DNA from: a virus
DNA: 24,229 bases
IMG/VR virus record: IMGVR_UViG_3300032223_000005
Span: 1 to 24,229 of that record
Strand: one strand, 5' to 3'
In this document: in pieces, positions 14,581 through 23,564 of the stretch
Layout: the number at the start of each line of letters is the position of its first letter
Numbering within the stretch: the first letter of the stretch is position 1
Notes under the pieces: model-generated
The model's database searches: none
Told to the model about the DNA's origin: nothing
What the model saw: the letters and a program-made list of their open reading frames with translations, nothing else
Position numbers and translations under genes: made by a program

Positions 14581-16139
14581 TGGCTCAACAAGTTCAAACC
14601 TTTGCCGTTACCGCTCCAGGGTTCTACGGCCTTAACACACAAGACAGTTCGCTTGATCTGGCGGCTGGTTTCGCCCTCATTGCAAACAATTGTGTGATTG
14701 ACCAGTACGGGCGCATTGGTTCCCGCAAAGGTTGGACAAAGGTAAATTCGTCTCTCAATTCAGACCTTGGATCAAACAACATCAAGGCCATTGGTGAGTT
14801 GATTACCAATGATGGCACTTCTTACACCATTCTTGCTGGCAACAACAAGATATTCAAACTTAGTGGATCATCACTGGTGACATTGACCTATGGTGGCGGT
14901 GGGACTGCTCCTACCATCACTGATAGTAACTGGCAGTTTGCTTCTCTCAATGGTATTTTGGTCATGTTCCAAGCAGGACATGATCCCATGTACTTTGATC
15001 CATCTGCCTCCACCACAGTCTATAAACGAATCTCTGAGAATGCCTCTTACGCAGGGACTGTCAACAAAGCAAATGCCGTTATTTCTTCTTGGGGTCGTTT
15101 GTGGAATGCTAATTCAAACACCGACAAGGTAACGATTCAATTCTCTGACCTTAAGGCATTCTCAAACTACTCTACGGGTACATCTGGAACTTTGGACATT
15201 ACGAGTGTATGGCCCAAGGGTGGAGATAGCATTGTTGCGTTGGCTGCTCATAACAATTTCTTGTTTATCTTTGGCACAAACAACATCTTGGTTTATCAGG
15301 GTGCAAGTACGCCATCAACAATGAGTTTGTATGACGCCATTGTGGGCATTGGCTGCATTGCAAGAGACTCGATTGCATACACTGGCACAGACTTGATTTT
15401 CTTGTCTAAAACTGGTGTTCGCAGTGTCTTAAGAACCATTCAAGAGAAGTCATCTCCATTGCGTGACTTATCAAAAAATGTCAGAAATGACATTATCACT
15501 GGCATTGCAAGCGAGACAGTTGCAGATATGAAGGCGGTTTATTCGTCTCTTGATGCTGTTTATCTGTTGACTTTCCCTGTTCTGAAGATTGTGTATTGCT
15601 TTGACATGAAAGCAACTTTGCAAGATGGTTCTGCAAGGGTGACGACTTGGGACAGTATTCAGCCAAAGAGTTTCTTTTGCAAACAAGATGGAACTCTGTA
15701 TCTTGGTCAATCTGGTTATCTGGGAACCTATACTGGTTATTCCGATAATACTGTCAGTTATAGGATGCAGTATTACACCAACTATGCAGACCTTGGACAA
15801 CCAGCAGTTTCTAGTCTATTAAAGCGCATTAATGTCAGTGTTGTTGGTGGCTCAAACCAATATTTAAGTGTGAAATGGGGATATGACTTCAGTGGTTCAT
15901 ATCAATCACAGAACATCTTGATTCCCATTCAAGGCATTGCTGAATATGGAATTGCTGAGTATGGTGCCAATGCCACCACTGTTGCCTACTACTCTGCTGG
16001 TATTGCCATTCACATATTAACTGCTTACCCCAATGGGGAAGGCAAGGCTGTTCAAACGGGCTATGAGGCTGAAATCAATGGGTATGCCTTGAGCATTCAA
16101 AAGATCGAAATCTATGCCAAAAATGGCAAAGCGTTGTAA
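14580..16139 (+). CDS. Tail nozzle / tail tubular protein B-like
   Basis: This 519-residue protein probably forms the nozzle or hub below the adaptor, comparable to T7 gp12 or P22 gp10. It opens QTFAVTAPGFYGLNTQDSSL, then an IDQYGRIGSRKGWTKV segment, a start I associate with podophage nozzle proteins. The body is a repeated beta pattern consistent with a beta-propeller (for example NNFLFIFGTNNILVYQGAST and DLIFLSKTGVRSVLR). A tandem GIAEYG-IAEYGA repeat lies near residue 452. Position after the adaptor and before the ejection genes supports the role. No lytic domain is visible. Confidence 0.78.
   Translation: MAQQVQTFAVTAPGFYGLNTQDSSLDLAAGFALIANNCVIDQYGRIGSRKGWTKVNSSLNSDLGSNNIKAIGELITNDGTSYTILAGNNKIFKLSGSSLVTLTYGGGGTAPTITDSNWQFASLNGILVMFQAGHDPMYFDPSASTTVYKRISENASYAGTVNKANAVISSWGRLWNANSNTDKVTIQFSDLKAFSNYSTGTSGTLDITSVWPKGGDSIVALAAHNNFLFIFGTNNILVYQGASTPSTMSLYDAIVGIGCIARDSIAYTGTDLIFLSKTGVRSVLRTIQEKSSPLRDLSKNVRNDIITGIASETVADMKAVYSSLDAVYLLTFPVLKIVYCFDMKATLQDGSARVTTWDSIQPKSFFCKQDGTLYLGQSGYLGTYTGYSDNTVSYRMQYYTNYADLGQPAVSSLLKRINVSVVGGSNQYLSVKWGYDFSGSYQSQNILIPIQGIAEYGIAEYGANATTVAYYSAGIAIHILTAYPNGEGKAVQTGYEAEINGYALSIQKIEIYAKNGKAL
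15936..15965 (+). repeat. Tandem 15-base repeat in nozzle gene
   Basis: ATTGCTGAATATGGA is followed at once by ATTGCTGAGTATGGT, two copies differing at two bases, coding for IAEYG twice. It is in frame inside the nozzle gene and probably arose by slippage. Confidence 0.8.
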
Positions 16140-16148
16140 GGAGTTATC

Positions 16149-16424
16149 GTGTCTAATTACTCAAAATCCACTAACTTTGCTGCCAAGGATGCACTGGCAT
16201 CTGGCAATCCATCTAAGATTGTCAAGGGCACTGAGATTGACACAGAGTTCAACAACATTGCCACTGCCATTGCCACCAAAGCAGATGGAACTTTTACCAA
16301 CTTTGCATTTGTAGAAACTGGTGGAATCTTGTATATCAAGTCCAGTGGAACCAGTGTTGCATCCATTGATGCCTCTGGAAACTTGACTGTGATTGGTAAT
16401 GTGATCTCCAACGGCACTATTTAA
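16149..16424 (+). CDS. Stand-alone fibre-anchor-like protein (GTG start)
   Basis: This 91-residue protein starts at GTG 16149, five bases after TAAGGAG (16137-16143). Residues 5-40 (SKSTNFAAKDALASGNPSKI, then VKGTEIDTEFNNIATAIATK) match the N-terminal section of many phage tail fibres that attaches to the virion. The rest (GGILYIKSSGTSVASIDASG, then NLTVIGNVISNGTI) is a short beta segment of fibre type. No long shaft follows, so the protein is either a truncated fibre, a minor spike tip, or an adaptor for the fibres encoded upstream. It ends by TAATG overlap with the first ejection gene. Confidence 0.74.
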   Translation: MSNYSKSTNFAAKDALASGNPSKIVKGTEIDTEFNNIATAIATKADGTFTNFAFVETGGILYIKSSGTSVASIDASGNLTVIGNVISNGTI

Positions 16425-18799
16425 TGGAAATCAAGCCATTTTATTCTGGCAGGGCATACTACGACATCACCGCAGACAATGGTGATAAATATGTATTTGT
16501 CCCTCAAGAATTTGTACAAAAAGGATTTGTACAAGATGGACAACAATTCTATAGCCCTGGATTTCTAACTCCTGGAGCAATGAGTACGGCATCTGCCTTT
16601 ACTCTGCCAAGCGATTCTTCATTAACAAGTGCAGCAAAATCAATCTACAAAGAGCCAACAAAAGGGTTTGTTTGGAAGGCAGATGATTTTAATAAGATTA
16701 ATTACGATGATTTTTCATTTAAATTTTATCAACCAAACAGCACATACGGAAAAATTCAAGGATACACATTAAAAGATGGTGTTCCAAATTATGTACAAGA
16801 ACCTGCGCCTGGAGCAAACTACACATTATTAGATAAGGATGGAACGAGTACAAACACAACTGTAACTGTTACTCGCTCTGGGGGTGGTGGTGGATTTCTT
16901 TCTCAACTAGGCAATGAGATTCTAAAGGCTGGGCCAATTGTCCCACTTGCGCTAGATATTGCTGGAACTGCATTTGGTGTTCCTGGGATTGGTACTGCGG
17001 TTGCTCTTGGCACTGCTGGAGGTCTTGCCGCAACTGGTCAACCAGAAGCTGCACTTAACTATGGCGCGCAAGCACTTGTTGGTCAATTAGGTGTAGGTTC
17101 TACTGTTGCTGGCGCAACTGGTTCTACGATTGCTGGTCAAGTTGCATCAGGAACAACTGCTGGACTGCTTACTGGAAAGAATCCAGAGAGCGCACTTACG
17201 GCTGGAGTTGTAGGTGCTGGTGCTGGCCTTGCTGGAAGTACTATTGCTGGCGAAACTGGTTCTAATGTTGCAGGTCAAGTAGCCGCAGGAACCACTGCTG
17301 GTTTGCTTACTGGTAAAACGGGTGAGCAAGCATTGGCTCAAGGTGTTGGCAATATAAAAGTTGACGCACTTCTTCCAGGTGCAACTACAACAACTGCCGC
17401 AACAGTTCCTACTGAGTCTCAAGCAGTTGTTAGCTCACAAGAATTGCAAGGTACTTTGTCTCCATTTGAGGCAGGAACACCAGCAGATACAACAAAATCT
17501 GGGTTTGATGTAGGCCAAAACATTTCAGATACATCTGGATTTGCCACTATTGCATCAACAACGCCGATCGCCAATCAAATACAAAATGCTGGGGTTAGCA
17601 CGATAACACCAGCAGCAACAACGCCAACCACACAAACTACTGTAAATACTGGAGAAAATAAAATGCCTGATATCTTAACAGACCCTGGTAATTATCTTGG
17701 AGATGTTGGTGATCCATACGCACTTCTTGACCCTGTAACTGGCGAATACAATGTTGGCGCTGAAGATCAAAATTATGATCCATATGCGGCAAATATAAGT
17801 GAAGCTGTTAAAGATTATGCCAAAGGCACTGGTTTAAAAATTAGTGATGTTGTCAACTTTTTTAAATCCAATCCTACTGCGGCTAAAGCACTTGCTGGCG
17901 TAGTGAGTGGTGGTGTTGGCTTATTTGGTAGTGCATTGTCAACTAAGACTGCTCAAGATGCTGCCAAAACTGCTGCTGATGCAATGAAGTTCAAGCCTGT
18001 TGGCGTAACCACTCGGTTTGGAACTACAGACTATACCTACGATGCCTCTGGAAATCTTACCAATGCTGGTTATACGCTTAGTCCAGAATTAAAGGCAATC
18101 CAAGACAAGTTAATGTCTGGAGCAACTTTAAGTCTTGATGAGGCAAAGAAGGTTTCTGATCTATATGACCCACTAAAGAAAGCATCTGCAAGTCTGTTTG
18201 ACTTAGGACAGTCTTATCTTGCAAAGACGCCTGAGCAAGTTGCTGCTGACTATATGGCGAAGCAACAAAATGTGTTGGCTCCTAGCCGTGAGCGTCAGTT
18301 ATCACAGTTGCAAAACACTTTGTTCCAACAAGGGCGCGGTGGATTATCTGTTGGTGGAACTGGATTGCGTCCAGGTGGCGGTGAAGGTCTACGGGCAGCA
18401 TCTCCTGAAATGGAAGCGTACTACAACGCATTGGCGCAACAAGATGCTCAATTGGCAGCAAATGCACAGCAAGCTGGTCAACAGAGTGTTTCGTTTGGCA
18501 AGGGATTGCTTGGTGCTGGTGGTGAATTCCTTGGCAAGTACACGGCTGGTCAAACTGGCGCTTATGACCCATTTAAGAGCCTTTTAAGCACTGCTGGAAC
18601 TGTTGAGGGCATGGGTGGTGGAGCATTGGATATTGGTGCTGGATTGGGTGGAAAAACCACTACTGCGGCAACCAATGCAGCAAAAACTCTGATGCCTAGC
18701 GCATCTGTTAATCCATATGGAACATTGTTTACAAGTCTTGCAGATGACCCACAATTTAAAGCTGCAATTCAGTCGTACATCAGTGGCGCTAAACCATAA
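16424..18799 (+). CDS. Internal virion / DNA ejection protein A
   Basis: This 791-residue protein is probably packaged in the head and ejected with DNA to help cross the host envelope. The first 130 residues are aromatic-rich and globular (FYSGRAYYDITADNGDKYVF). Residues about 165-320 are Gly/Ala/Thr-rich with glycine-zipper-like hydrophobic stretches (PLALDIAGTAFGVPGIGTAV) and a 46-residue tandem repeat (225-316). A disordered Thr/Ala/Gln linker follows, then another hydrophobic stretch (KALAGVVSGGVGLFGSAL, about 487-504) and an alanine/glutamine-rich C-terminus with QLSQLQNTLFQQGRGGLSVG and SPEMEAYYNALAQQDAQLAA, which I associate with podophage internal proteins. Placement before two similar genes supports this. 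No enzyme motif is evident. Confidence 0.75.
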   Translation: MEIKPFYSGRAYYDITADNGDKYVFVPQEFVQKGFVQDGQQFYSPGFLTPGAMSTASAFTLPSDSSLTSAAKSIYKEPTKGFVWKADDFNKINYDDFSFKFYQPNSTYGKIQGYTLKDGVPNYVQEPAPGANYTLLDKDGTSTNTTVTVTRSGGGGGFLSQLGNEILKAGPIVPLALDIAGTAFGVPGIGTAVALGTAGGLAATGQPEAALNYGAQALVGQLGVGSTVAGATGSTIAGQVASGTTAGLLTGKNPESALTAGVVGAGAGLAGSTIAGETGSNVAGQVAAGTTAGLLTGKTGEQALAQGVGNIKVDALLPGATTTTAATVPTESQAVVSSQELQGTLSPFEAGTPADTTKSGFDVGQNISDTSGFATIASTTPIANQIQNAGVSTITPAATTPTTQTTVNTGENKMPDILTDPGNYLGDVGDPYALLDPVTGEYNVGAEDQNYDPYAANISEAVKDYAKGTGLKISDVVNFFKSNPTAAKALAGVVSGGVGLFGSALSTKTAQDAAKTAADAMKFKPVGVTTRFGTTDYTYDASGNLTNAGYTLSPELKAIQDKLMSGATLSLDEAKKVSDLYDPLKKASASLFDLGQSYLAKTPEQVAADYMAKQQNVLAPSRERQLSQLQNTLFQQGRGGLSVGGTGLRPGGGEGLRAASPEMEAYYNALAQQDAQLAANAQQAGQQSVSFGKGLLGAGGEFLGKYTAGQTGAYDPFKSLLSTAGTVEGMGGGALDIGAGLGGKTTTAATNAAKTLMPSASVNPYGTLFTSLADDPQFKAAIQSYISGAKP
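17096..17347 (+). repeat. Tandem repeat coding for 46-residue Gly/Ala/Thr units
   Basis: Two diverged 138-base units start at 17096 and 17234, the second being recognisable to about 17347. Unit one reads GSTVAGATGSTIAGQVASGT and on through AGLLTGKNPESAL; unit two reads GSTIAGETGSNVAGQVAAGT and on through AGLLTGKTGEQAL. Codons differ at many third positions, so the duplication is not very recent. It lies in the hydrophobic part of the ejection protein. Confidence 0.88.
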
Positions 18800-18810
18800 A
18801 GGAAAAAGTC

Positions 18811-20010
18811 ATGGCAACAGATATTGTTGGTAGTTTATTTGGTGTGACTCCTGAGTTGTATCAGGAGCAAAGAGATCAATTGGCACGTCAACGGGCTGTG
18901 CAATTGGCTCAAATGAATCCGCTTGAGCAAGCGTCCTATGGCGCTGCCAGGGCTGGTCAGCAGTTTGGTGGTGCTTTGGGTAGTCTGATGGGCGTAGAAG
19001 ACCCTCAAATGCGTCTGATTAGCCAGCGCAATGCTTTAGCACGACAGATTGATATGACCGACCCTGATTCAATCATGCGTGGCGCACAACTAGCGGCTCA
19101 GATGGGTGATACAGCTACTGCTAGTGCATTGGCTGAGTATTCACGCAAAGCAGCTAGCGATTTAGCATTGACTCAGCAAAGACTGCGCGAGAGACAAGGC
19201 GTTGACCCAATTCAGCAATTGATACGGGCTGGAAAACACACTCCAGAAAGTATTTCTTTGTATGCTAAGAGTGGCGACATAAAAGACTTGGAACTTATTG
19301 AAAAGCCAGCAAAAGGGCCAACGCCAACAGAAATTGAAAAATTGCAGTTATATCGTCAACAATTGATTGACGGAAAGGCTCCTGCATCTCAAATAGCGGA
19401 AGTTGACGCCGTTATCAAAGCAGCTTCTACTGTCAGAGGTACAGTTGTTCAAAATATCATGCCTGGGGATAAGAATTTTGCTGACATTCCTGCGTTTAGA
19501 TCAAGCGTTCAGAAGACTGTTGAGCCAATGTCAAAGATTGTGCTTGCCACAGATAATGCTTTGACTGCCATTAATGATTCACTTAAAACAGATAACTTTG
19601 CTTCTTTCAGAGCAGCGCAAACACAGTTTGCTAGAGCAATTTCTGGTGGTGGAGATTTAAGTCAAAAAGAACTTTTGGCCGCTGGTGCTGATCCATCATT
19701 GTTGGGTGGCGCTCAAGACTTTATTTCAACAGCATTCACAAGCACCCCCTCAAAAGATACGCAACAAAAACTTAAAAAGACATTAGAGGCGCTGAAGACT
19801 GTTTCAATCAACAAAGCAAATGATGAAATTGAGCGTCAACGCAAGATAGCTTTGCGAAACAAGAATTACAACCCTGAAGATGTTAATACTGCATTGGATT
19901 TTCCTGAGTTTAAAAAGACAATGACAAATATCGGGACAGGGCCGTATTCTGATGCAGAAAAAGAAAAGCGTTATCAGGAATATAAGCGTCAACAATCTGG
20001 AGCAAAATAA
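18811..20010 (+). CDS. Internal virion / DNA ejection protein B
   Basis: This 399-residue protein is the middle of three candidate ejection proteins. It has a good ribosome site (AAAGGAAA, 18798-18805). The N-terminal third is helical and rich in Gln, Ala and Arg (QEQRDQLARQRAVQLAQMNP), with a hydrophobic glycine-containing stretch (GQQFGGALGSLMGV). Next comes a Gln/Arg-rich region (TQQRLRERQGVDPIQQLIRA), then a more globular charged C-terminal half ending in a basic tail (KEKRYQEYKRQQSGAK). I see no lytic or nuclease motif. Composition and position suggest a role like the P22 gp7/gp16/gp20 or T7 inner-core proteins, which are very variable in sequence. Confidence 0.72.
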   Translation: MATDIVGSLFGVTPELYQEQRDQLARQRAVQLAQMNPLEQASYGAARAGQQFGGALGSLMGVEDPQMRLISQRNALARQIDMTDPDSIMRGAQLAAQMGDTATASALAEYSRKAASDLALTQQRLRERQGVDPIQQLIRAGKHTPESISLYAKSGDIKDLELIEKPAKGPTPTEIEKLQLYRQQLIDGKAPASQIAEVDAVIKAASTVRGTVVQNIMPGDKNFADIPAFRSSVQKTVEPMSKIVLATDNALTAINDSLKTDNFASFRAAQTQFARAISGGGDLSQKELLAAGADPSLLGGAQDFISTAFTSTPSKDTQQKLKKTLEALKTVSINKANDEIERQRKIALRNKNYNPEDVNTALDFPEFKKTMTNIGTGPYSDAEKEKRYQEYKRQQSGAK

Positions 20011-22670
20011 TGACTGAACAAGAAGAGTTTGAGTTTCGTTTGCGCCTTGAAAGCGAACAGGCTGCTCCAGTTCAAACAACTACGCCTAGTTCTGAAGGGT
20101 ATTTAGCAGAGGCCGCAAGACAGGGTTTTGCTGGCACTGTTGGGGCACTTACTGGCGCTGCCAATGTTATGCGAGAGCAAGTATTAAGGCCAACTGGTGG
20201 TCAATTGACTCGCAGAAATCCACTGACTCCATTTGTTGCGCCACCTGGGGCGCAAGAGCAAAACCAAGCCGTTTTAGAGGCATATCGTGCTGGTCGTGAG
20301 CCTGTATATACAGGACTGATGGAATCAATGGGTTCCACTGGCGCACAACCACAAACTGGCGGGCAAAGAATTGCCGCAAAAACTGTTGAGGCAATGACTT
20401 CCCCAGAAAACTATCTTTTCCCTGCTGCTGCAGCAGTTAAGCGGCTGGGAATGCTTGGACAAGCACTAATGCGTCCTGCTGAACAAGCTATTGTTGGCGG
20501 TGGTGCAGAAGCTGGTGGACAAGTTGGTCAAGCCACTGGTGAAAAATTAGGCGCGCCTAGAGTTGGTCAATTTATTGGCAGTTTGCTTGGCGGTATGGCT
20601 AGTGGCTATGGGTTTGGCACTGCCGCAAAGACAGTTCCTCTTACTGGAAAAGCACTTGATTTAGCAAAAGATCAATGGGATAAGGTTCGTGGAACTATTC
20701 CTGAAGATGAGTTACTGCGAGATGTGGATAACCGCATAAGTAACATTTTTATCGCTGCTGGCGCGGCTGACCCTGCGTTTATGAAAACGCTTGAAGAGGC
20801 TGCAAAAGCACAGAAAGGCGTGTCTCTCAAAGCTCCAGGTGGCGCTGAAGTGCAGATGCCATTGAGTGCAATGCTTGCAGACAACCCTGTTATCAACAAC
20901 TTTATTCAAAGTTTGTCGGCAAAAGACCCCGTATTTCGAGCGCAGTATGGCAATCAATATGATGCTGCAAAACAGGCTTTGACCCAAAACCAAATAAGAT
21001 TGTTTGGTGATCCCAGCAAGGTTCAAGTCAGTGTTGTTGGCCCATCTCTGGAGAAGGTACAAACTAGGCGCGTTCGTTCTATTGATGAACAGATTGCTGA
21101 CCTGTCAAAAGATCAAACTATTGATCCCAATGTGTTTGGGCAGCGTGTTTCTAACCTTGTTGGACAAAAAGAAAAAGCAGCAAGAGCAGAAGTTCAGCCT
21201 TTATATACAGAAGCATTTGACTTAGCCAAAAAGAACAATGTTGAGTTGCCATCTGAATCTGTTGATGACATTTATAACTTTGTTGCTGGCGAACAAGCAT
21301 CTGATATTTTCAAAACATTTCCATCAATTTATAACAGGGTTCGCGCTAAGTTTCGCCCAACAACAACTGAGCCAAGCGCAATCTTGACCGCAGAAGGCGC
21401 TCCAATGACTCCTGGAGGCGTTAAATTTTCTGCTGCCACTGTTGAAGACTTAGACTCATTAAAGCGTGAAATCAATGCTCAATTGCGTAAGGCAAATGAT
21501 CCTGCTGACATTCGTTTGTTGACCGAACTCAAAGGTCGTGTTAGCGGTCATATTGACAGCCTTGACCCTGAGTTTGTAACTGCTTATCGTAATGCAGATA
21601 ACGCATATCTTCAAAAAGTTGGACTGCCTTTTTCTGCTGAGACTTTGAAGTCTGTTGACAGAAAGAAATTTGTTGAGCAAATCACTCCAGCTTTGATTGG
21701 CAATAAATCAAATGTCAGTCAATTCATTGATGCCACTGGTCAAGAAGGCCAGCGTCTTGCCCGTGATGCCTTCCTGGATAGTTTTTCTAGGGCTGCATTG
21801 AAGAACGATGTAATTGATCCTAAAGCGGCGAGCAAATGGTTAAAAGCAAATCAAGGTGGTGTTTCACTAATTCCAGGCCTTGATGATGAGTTGCGAGCAT
21901 CTGTAGACAATGTACAAAATCTAATCAATCAGAGAAATAGACTGAATGCAGATTTTCAGCGTGTTGCTGGCGAACAGATTGTCAGCAAAGAGGGATTTAA
22001 AAATCCGCAAGAATTGGTTAGCAAAATGTATGGTGATTTAAATTTCACCAACAAATTTATGTCTAATTCTGGTTATGGTCAAAACAAAGATGCTGTGAAT
22101 GCTGTGCGTTCATATATGCTTGATGACATTGTTAAATCGGCAGACCCTGTTGCGCTTTTGAGTGATAGGAATAAAGCGGCTGTGTTTAATCGTGTGTTTG
22201 GGCCAACCTATGCTCAAAAGGTGCAGGATTTTGCAACTGTTTCTGAGCGCATGGTCAAAGACATTACAAATGTACCATTCAGAGGCGAGACTGTTCCAAA
22301 GACACCAATTGAACAACTAACTGGAATTCCTCCAGAGCAAATCATTTCCCGCATTTACAATCCTGTATCTGGTGCAACTTACGCAATGACTTCATTGTTC
22401 AGTAAGTTTTGGGCTAATAAAGCATCTGCCGCAACAGAGGAAAAGCTAAAAGCATTGTTGCTTAACCCATCTGATGCTGTAAAGGTTTTCCAGGCTGTTC
22501 AACCAAGGGTTTCTGGTTTTGACCAACAGAAAATACAAGATGCCATTGATATTGGCAAAAAGTATGGGATTCAGTGGGTTGCAGACGCTGTGAATGACCT
22601 GAAAACTGGCGCGGCAAGAGGCGCTGCTCAAGGGATGCAACAAGAGCAACAACCAGTTCCTACCGAATAA
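20010..22670 (+). CDS. Internal virion / DNA ejection protein C
   Basis: This 886-residue protein is the largest in the window. It begins at a TAATG overlap with GGAG shortly upstream, and starts with a charged segment (MTEQEEFEFRLRLESEQAAP). A Gly/Ala-rich, weakly hydrophobic zone follows (about 30-210: EAARQGFAGTVGALTGAANV; AEAGGQVGQATGEKLGAPRV; GSLLGGMASGYGFGTAAKTV) that could interact with membranes. Residues from about 230 onward are long charged helices with repeated Lys/Asp/Gln pattern. The C-terminus is Gln/Glu-rich (GMQQEQQPVPTE). No lysozyme, transglycosylase or nuclease signature is visible to me. Size, composition and position suggest the main channel-forming or inner-core ejection protein; this is inferred. 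Confidence 0.75.
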   Translation: MTEQEEFEFRLRLESEQAAPVQTTTPSSEGYLAEAARQGFAGTVGALTGAANVMREQVLRPTGGQLTRRNPLTPFVAPPGAQEQNQAVLEAYRAGREPVYTGLMESMGSTGAQPQTGGQRIAAKTVEAMTSPENYLFPAAAAVKRLGMLGQALMRPAEQAIVGGGAEAGGQVGQATGEKLGAPRVGQFIGSLLGGMASGYGFGTAAKTVPLTGKALDLAKDQWDKVRGTIPEDELLRDVDNRISNIFIAAGAADPAFMKTLEEAAKAQKGVSLKAPGGAEVQMPLSAMLADNPVINNFIQSLSAKDPVFRAQYGNQYDAAKQALTQNQIRLFGDPSKVQVSVVGPSLEKVQTRRVRSIDEQIADLSKDQTIDPNVFGQRVSNLVGQKEKAARAEVQPLYTEAFDLAKKNNVELPSESVDDIYNFVAGEQASDIFKTFPSIYNRVRAKFRPTTTEPSAILTAEGAPMTPGGVKFSAATVEDLDSLKREINAQLRKANDPADIRLLTELKGRVSGHIDSLDPEFVTAYRNADNAYLQKVGLPFSAETLKSVDRKKFVEQITPALIGNKSNVSQFIDATGQEGQRLARDAFLDSFSRAALKNDVIDPKAASKWLKANQGGVSLIPGLDDELRASVDNVQNLINQRNRLNADFQRVAGEQIVSKEGFKNPQELVSKMYGDLNFTNKFMSNSGYGQNKDAVNAVRSYMLDDIVKSADPVALLSDRNKAAVFNRVFGPTYAQKVQDFATVSERMVKDITNVPFRGETVPKTPIEQLTGIPPEQIISRIYNPVSGATYAMTSLFSKFWANKASAATEEKLKALLLNPSDAVKVFQAVQPRVSGFDQQKIQDAIDIGKKYGIQWVADAVNDLKTGAARGAAQGMQQEQQPVPTE

Positions 22671-22680
22671 GGGGCACAAG

Positions 22681-23382
22681 ATTGATCCTCTCACCCTTCT
22701 GGCGATGGCAAATGGCTGTGTCGCAGCTATTCGAAAAGGCTGTGAACTCTATAAAGAGGTCAAGGGAACTGTTGCCGCAGCTCAAAAGACTGTTAAAGAG
22801 GTCACGGCTATTGCTGAAGAAGTGGGTGGCTTCTTTGGGTTCTTCAAGAAGAAAAAGCCCCAACCCACAGCAACTCCAGTTGCAGCCAAAGCAAAAAAAG
22901 CAGAGGCCGAAGTTTGGGATGAAGGTAGAGTTGTGGCTGACTTGGCGGCGAATCTGTCGCAGTTCTTCAAGGTTCAGCAACAGCTTGCAGACCACATTCG
23001 AGAAGAAGAAGAAAAGTCTAAGACTGTTTATGACCCGAATCAGAACATCATGGAGTCGGCGCTAAACAGGGAACTTGCCAAGACCCAGTTTGAGAAGTTA
23101 GCCAAAGAGATTCGTGAGATTATGGTGTATCAGTCACCCCCAGAGTTGGGGAACTTGTATACCAGGGTCAATGCAATGAGAGTGCAAATCATTGAAGAAC
23201 AAGAAGAAGCAAGACTGGCCCAAGAGCAAAGACAACGAGAGGTTGAATGGCAACGAAGAAAGGTAATCAGCGCAATCCAAGACAAGGCAATCTACGGGGT
23301 AGCCTGTTTAGTGTTCGTCCTTTACCTGATCCTGTTCTTCAGCCTCCTAGTGATGGATCGAAAGGTAAGATGGGGTTTCTAG
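22681..23382 (+). CDS. C-terminally membrane-anchored helical protein (probable ATT start)
   Basis: This 233-residue protein has a helical N-terminus, a basic/proline linker (GFFKKKKPQPTATP), a long charged helical middle and one membrane helix at about 203-225 (YGVACLVFVLYLILFFSLLV) followed by a basic tail. The first ATG is at 22705, but the reading frame extends upstream as IDPLTLLAMANG, which matches the MIDPLT-type start I know from related aquatic-phage proteins. I therefore place the start at ATT 22681, six bases after AAGGGG (22669-22674); the ATG at 22705 has no visible ribosome site and is the conservative alternative. Related proteins occur just after ejection genes in podophages. 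Function unknown; envelope association is likely. Confidence 0.7.
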   Translation: MDPLTLLAMANGCVAAIRKGCELYKEVKGTVAAAQKTVKEVTAIAEEVGGFFGFFKKKKPQPTATPVAAKAKKAEAEVWDEGRVVADLAANLSQFFKVQQQLADHIREEEEKSKTVYDPNQNIMESALNRELAKTQFEKLAKEIREIMVYQSPPELGNLYTRVNAMRVQIIEEQEEARLAQEQRQREVEWQRRKVISAIQDKAIYGVACLVFVLYLILFFSLLVMDRKVRWGF

Positions 23383-23564
23383 TCGCATTAGTTGCTATGG
23401 TGCTGGTCTTTGTCCTACTTCTTCCGCTGTTGGGAAGCATTTACTATGACACATTGGCTGCACAAAAAGAAAGCAAAATGCAGATTGAGCGCATGGAAAG
23501 ACTGCGCCAACAACTAGAGTACGAGCGTCAACAAATGGAGAAGTTTCGTAATGACTCAAAATAG
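23370..23564 (+). CDS. Small membrane protein with C-terminal coiled coil (i-spanin-like)
   Basis: From the ATG at 23370 this 64-residue protein overlaps the previous gene by 13 bases, with AAAGG at 23361-23365. It has an N-terminal membrane helix (FLVALVAMVLVFVLLLPLLG), then a charged coiled coil (KMQIERMERLRQQLEYERQQ) facing the other side. This layout is that of an inner-membrane spanin (Rz-like), although it is shorter than usual. An in-frame ATG at 23247 would give 105 residues but would overlap the previous gene by 136 bases, so it is less likely. The following gene is a lipoprotein, which fits a spanin pair, but no endolysin is nearby. The function is inferred. Confidence 0.7.
   Translation: MGFLVALVAMVLVFVLLLPLLGSIYYDTLAAQKESKMQIERMERLRQQLEYERQQMEKFRNDSK

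Noticed and set aside
22682-23065. Alternative + strand frame from a TTG at 22682 (127 codons)
   Set aside because: It is one base out of frame with the IDPLT-type protein, and its Ser/Arg/Lys-rich product looks like a frame shadow.
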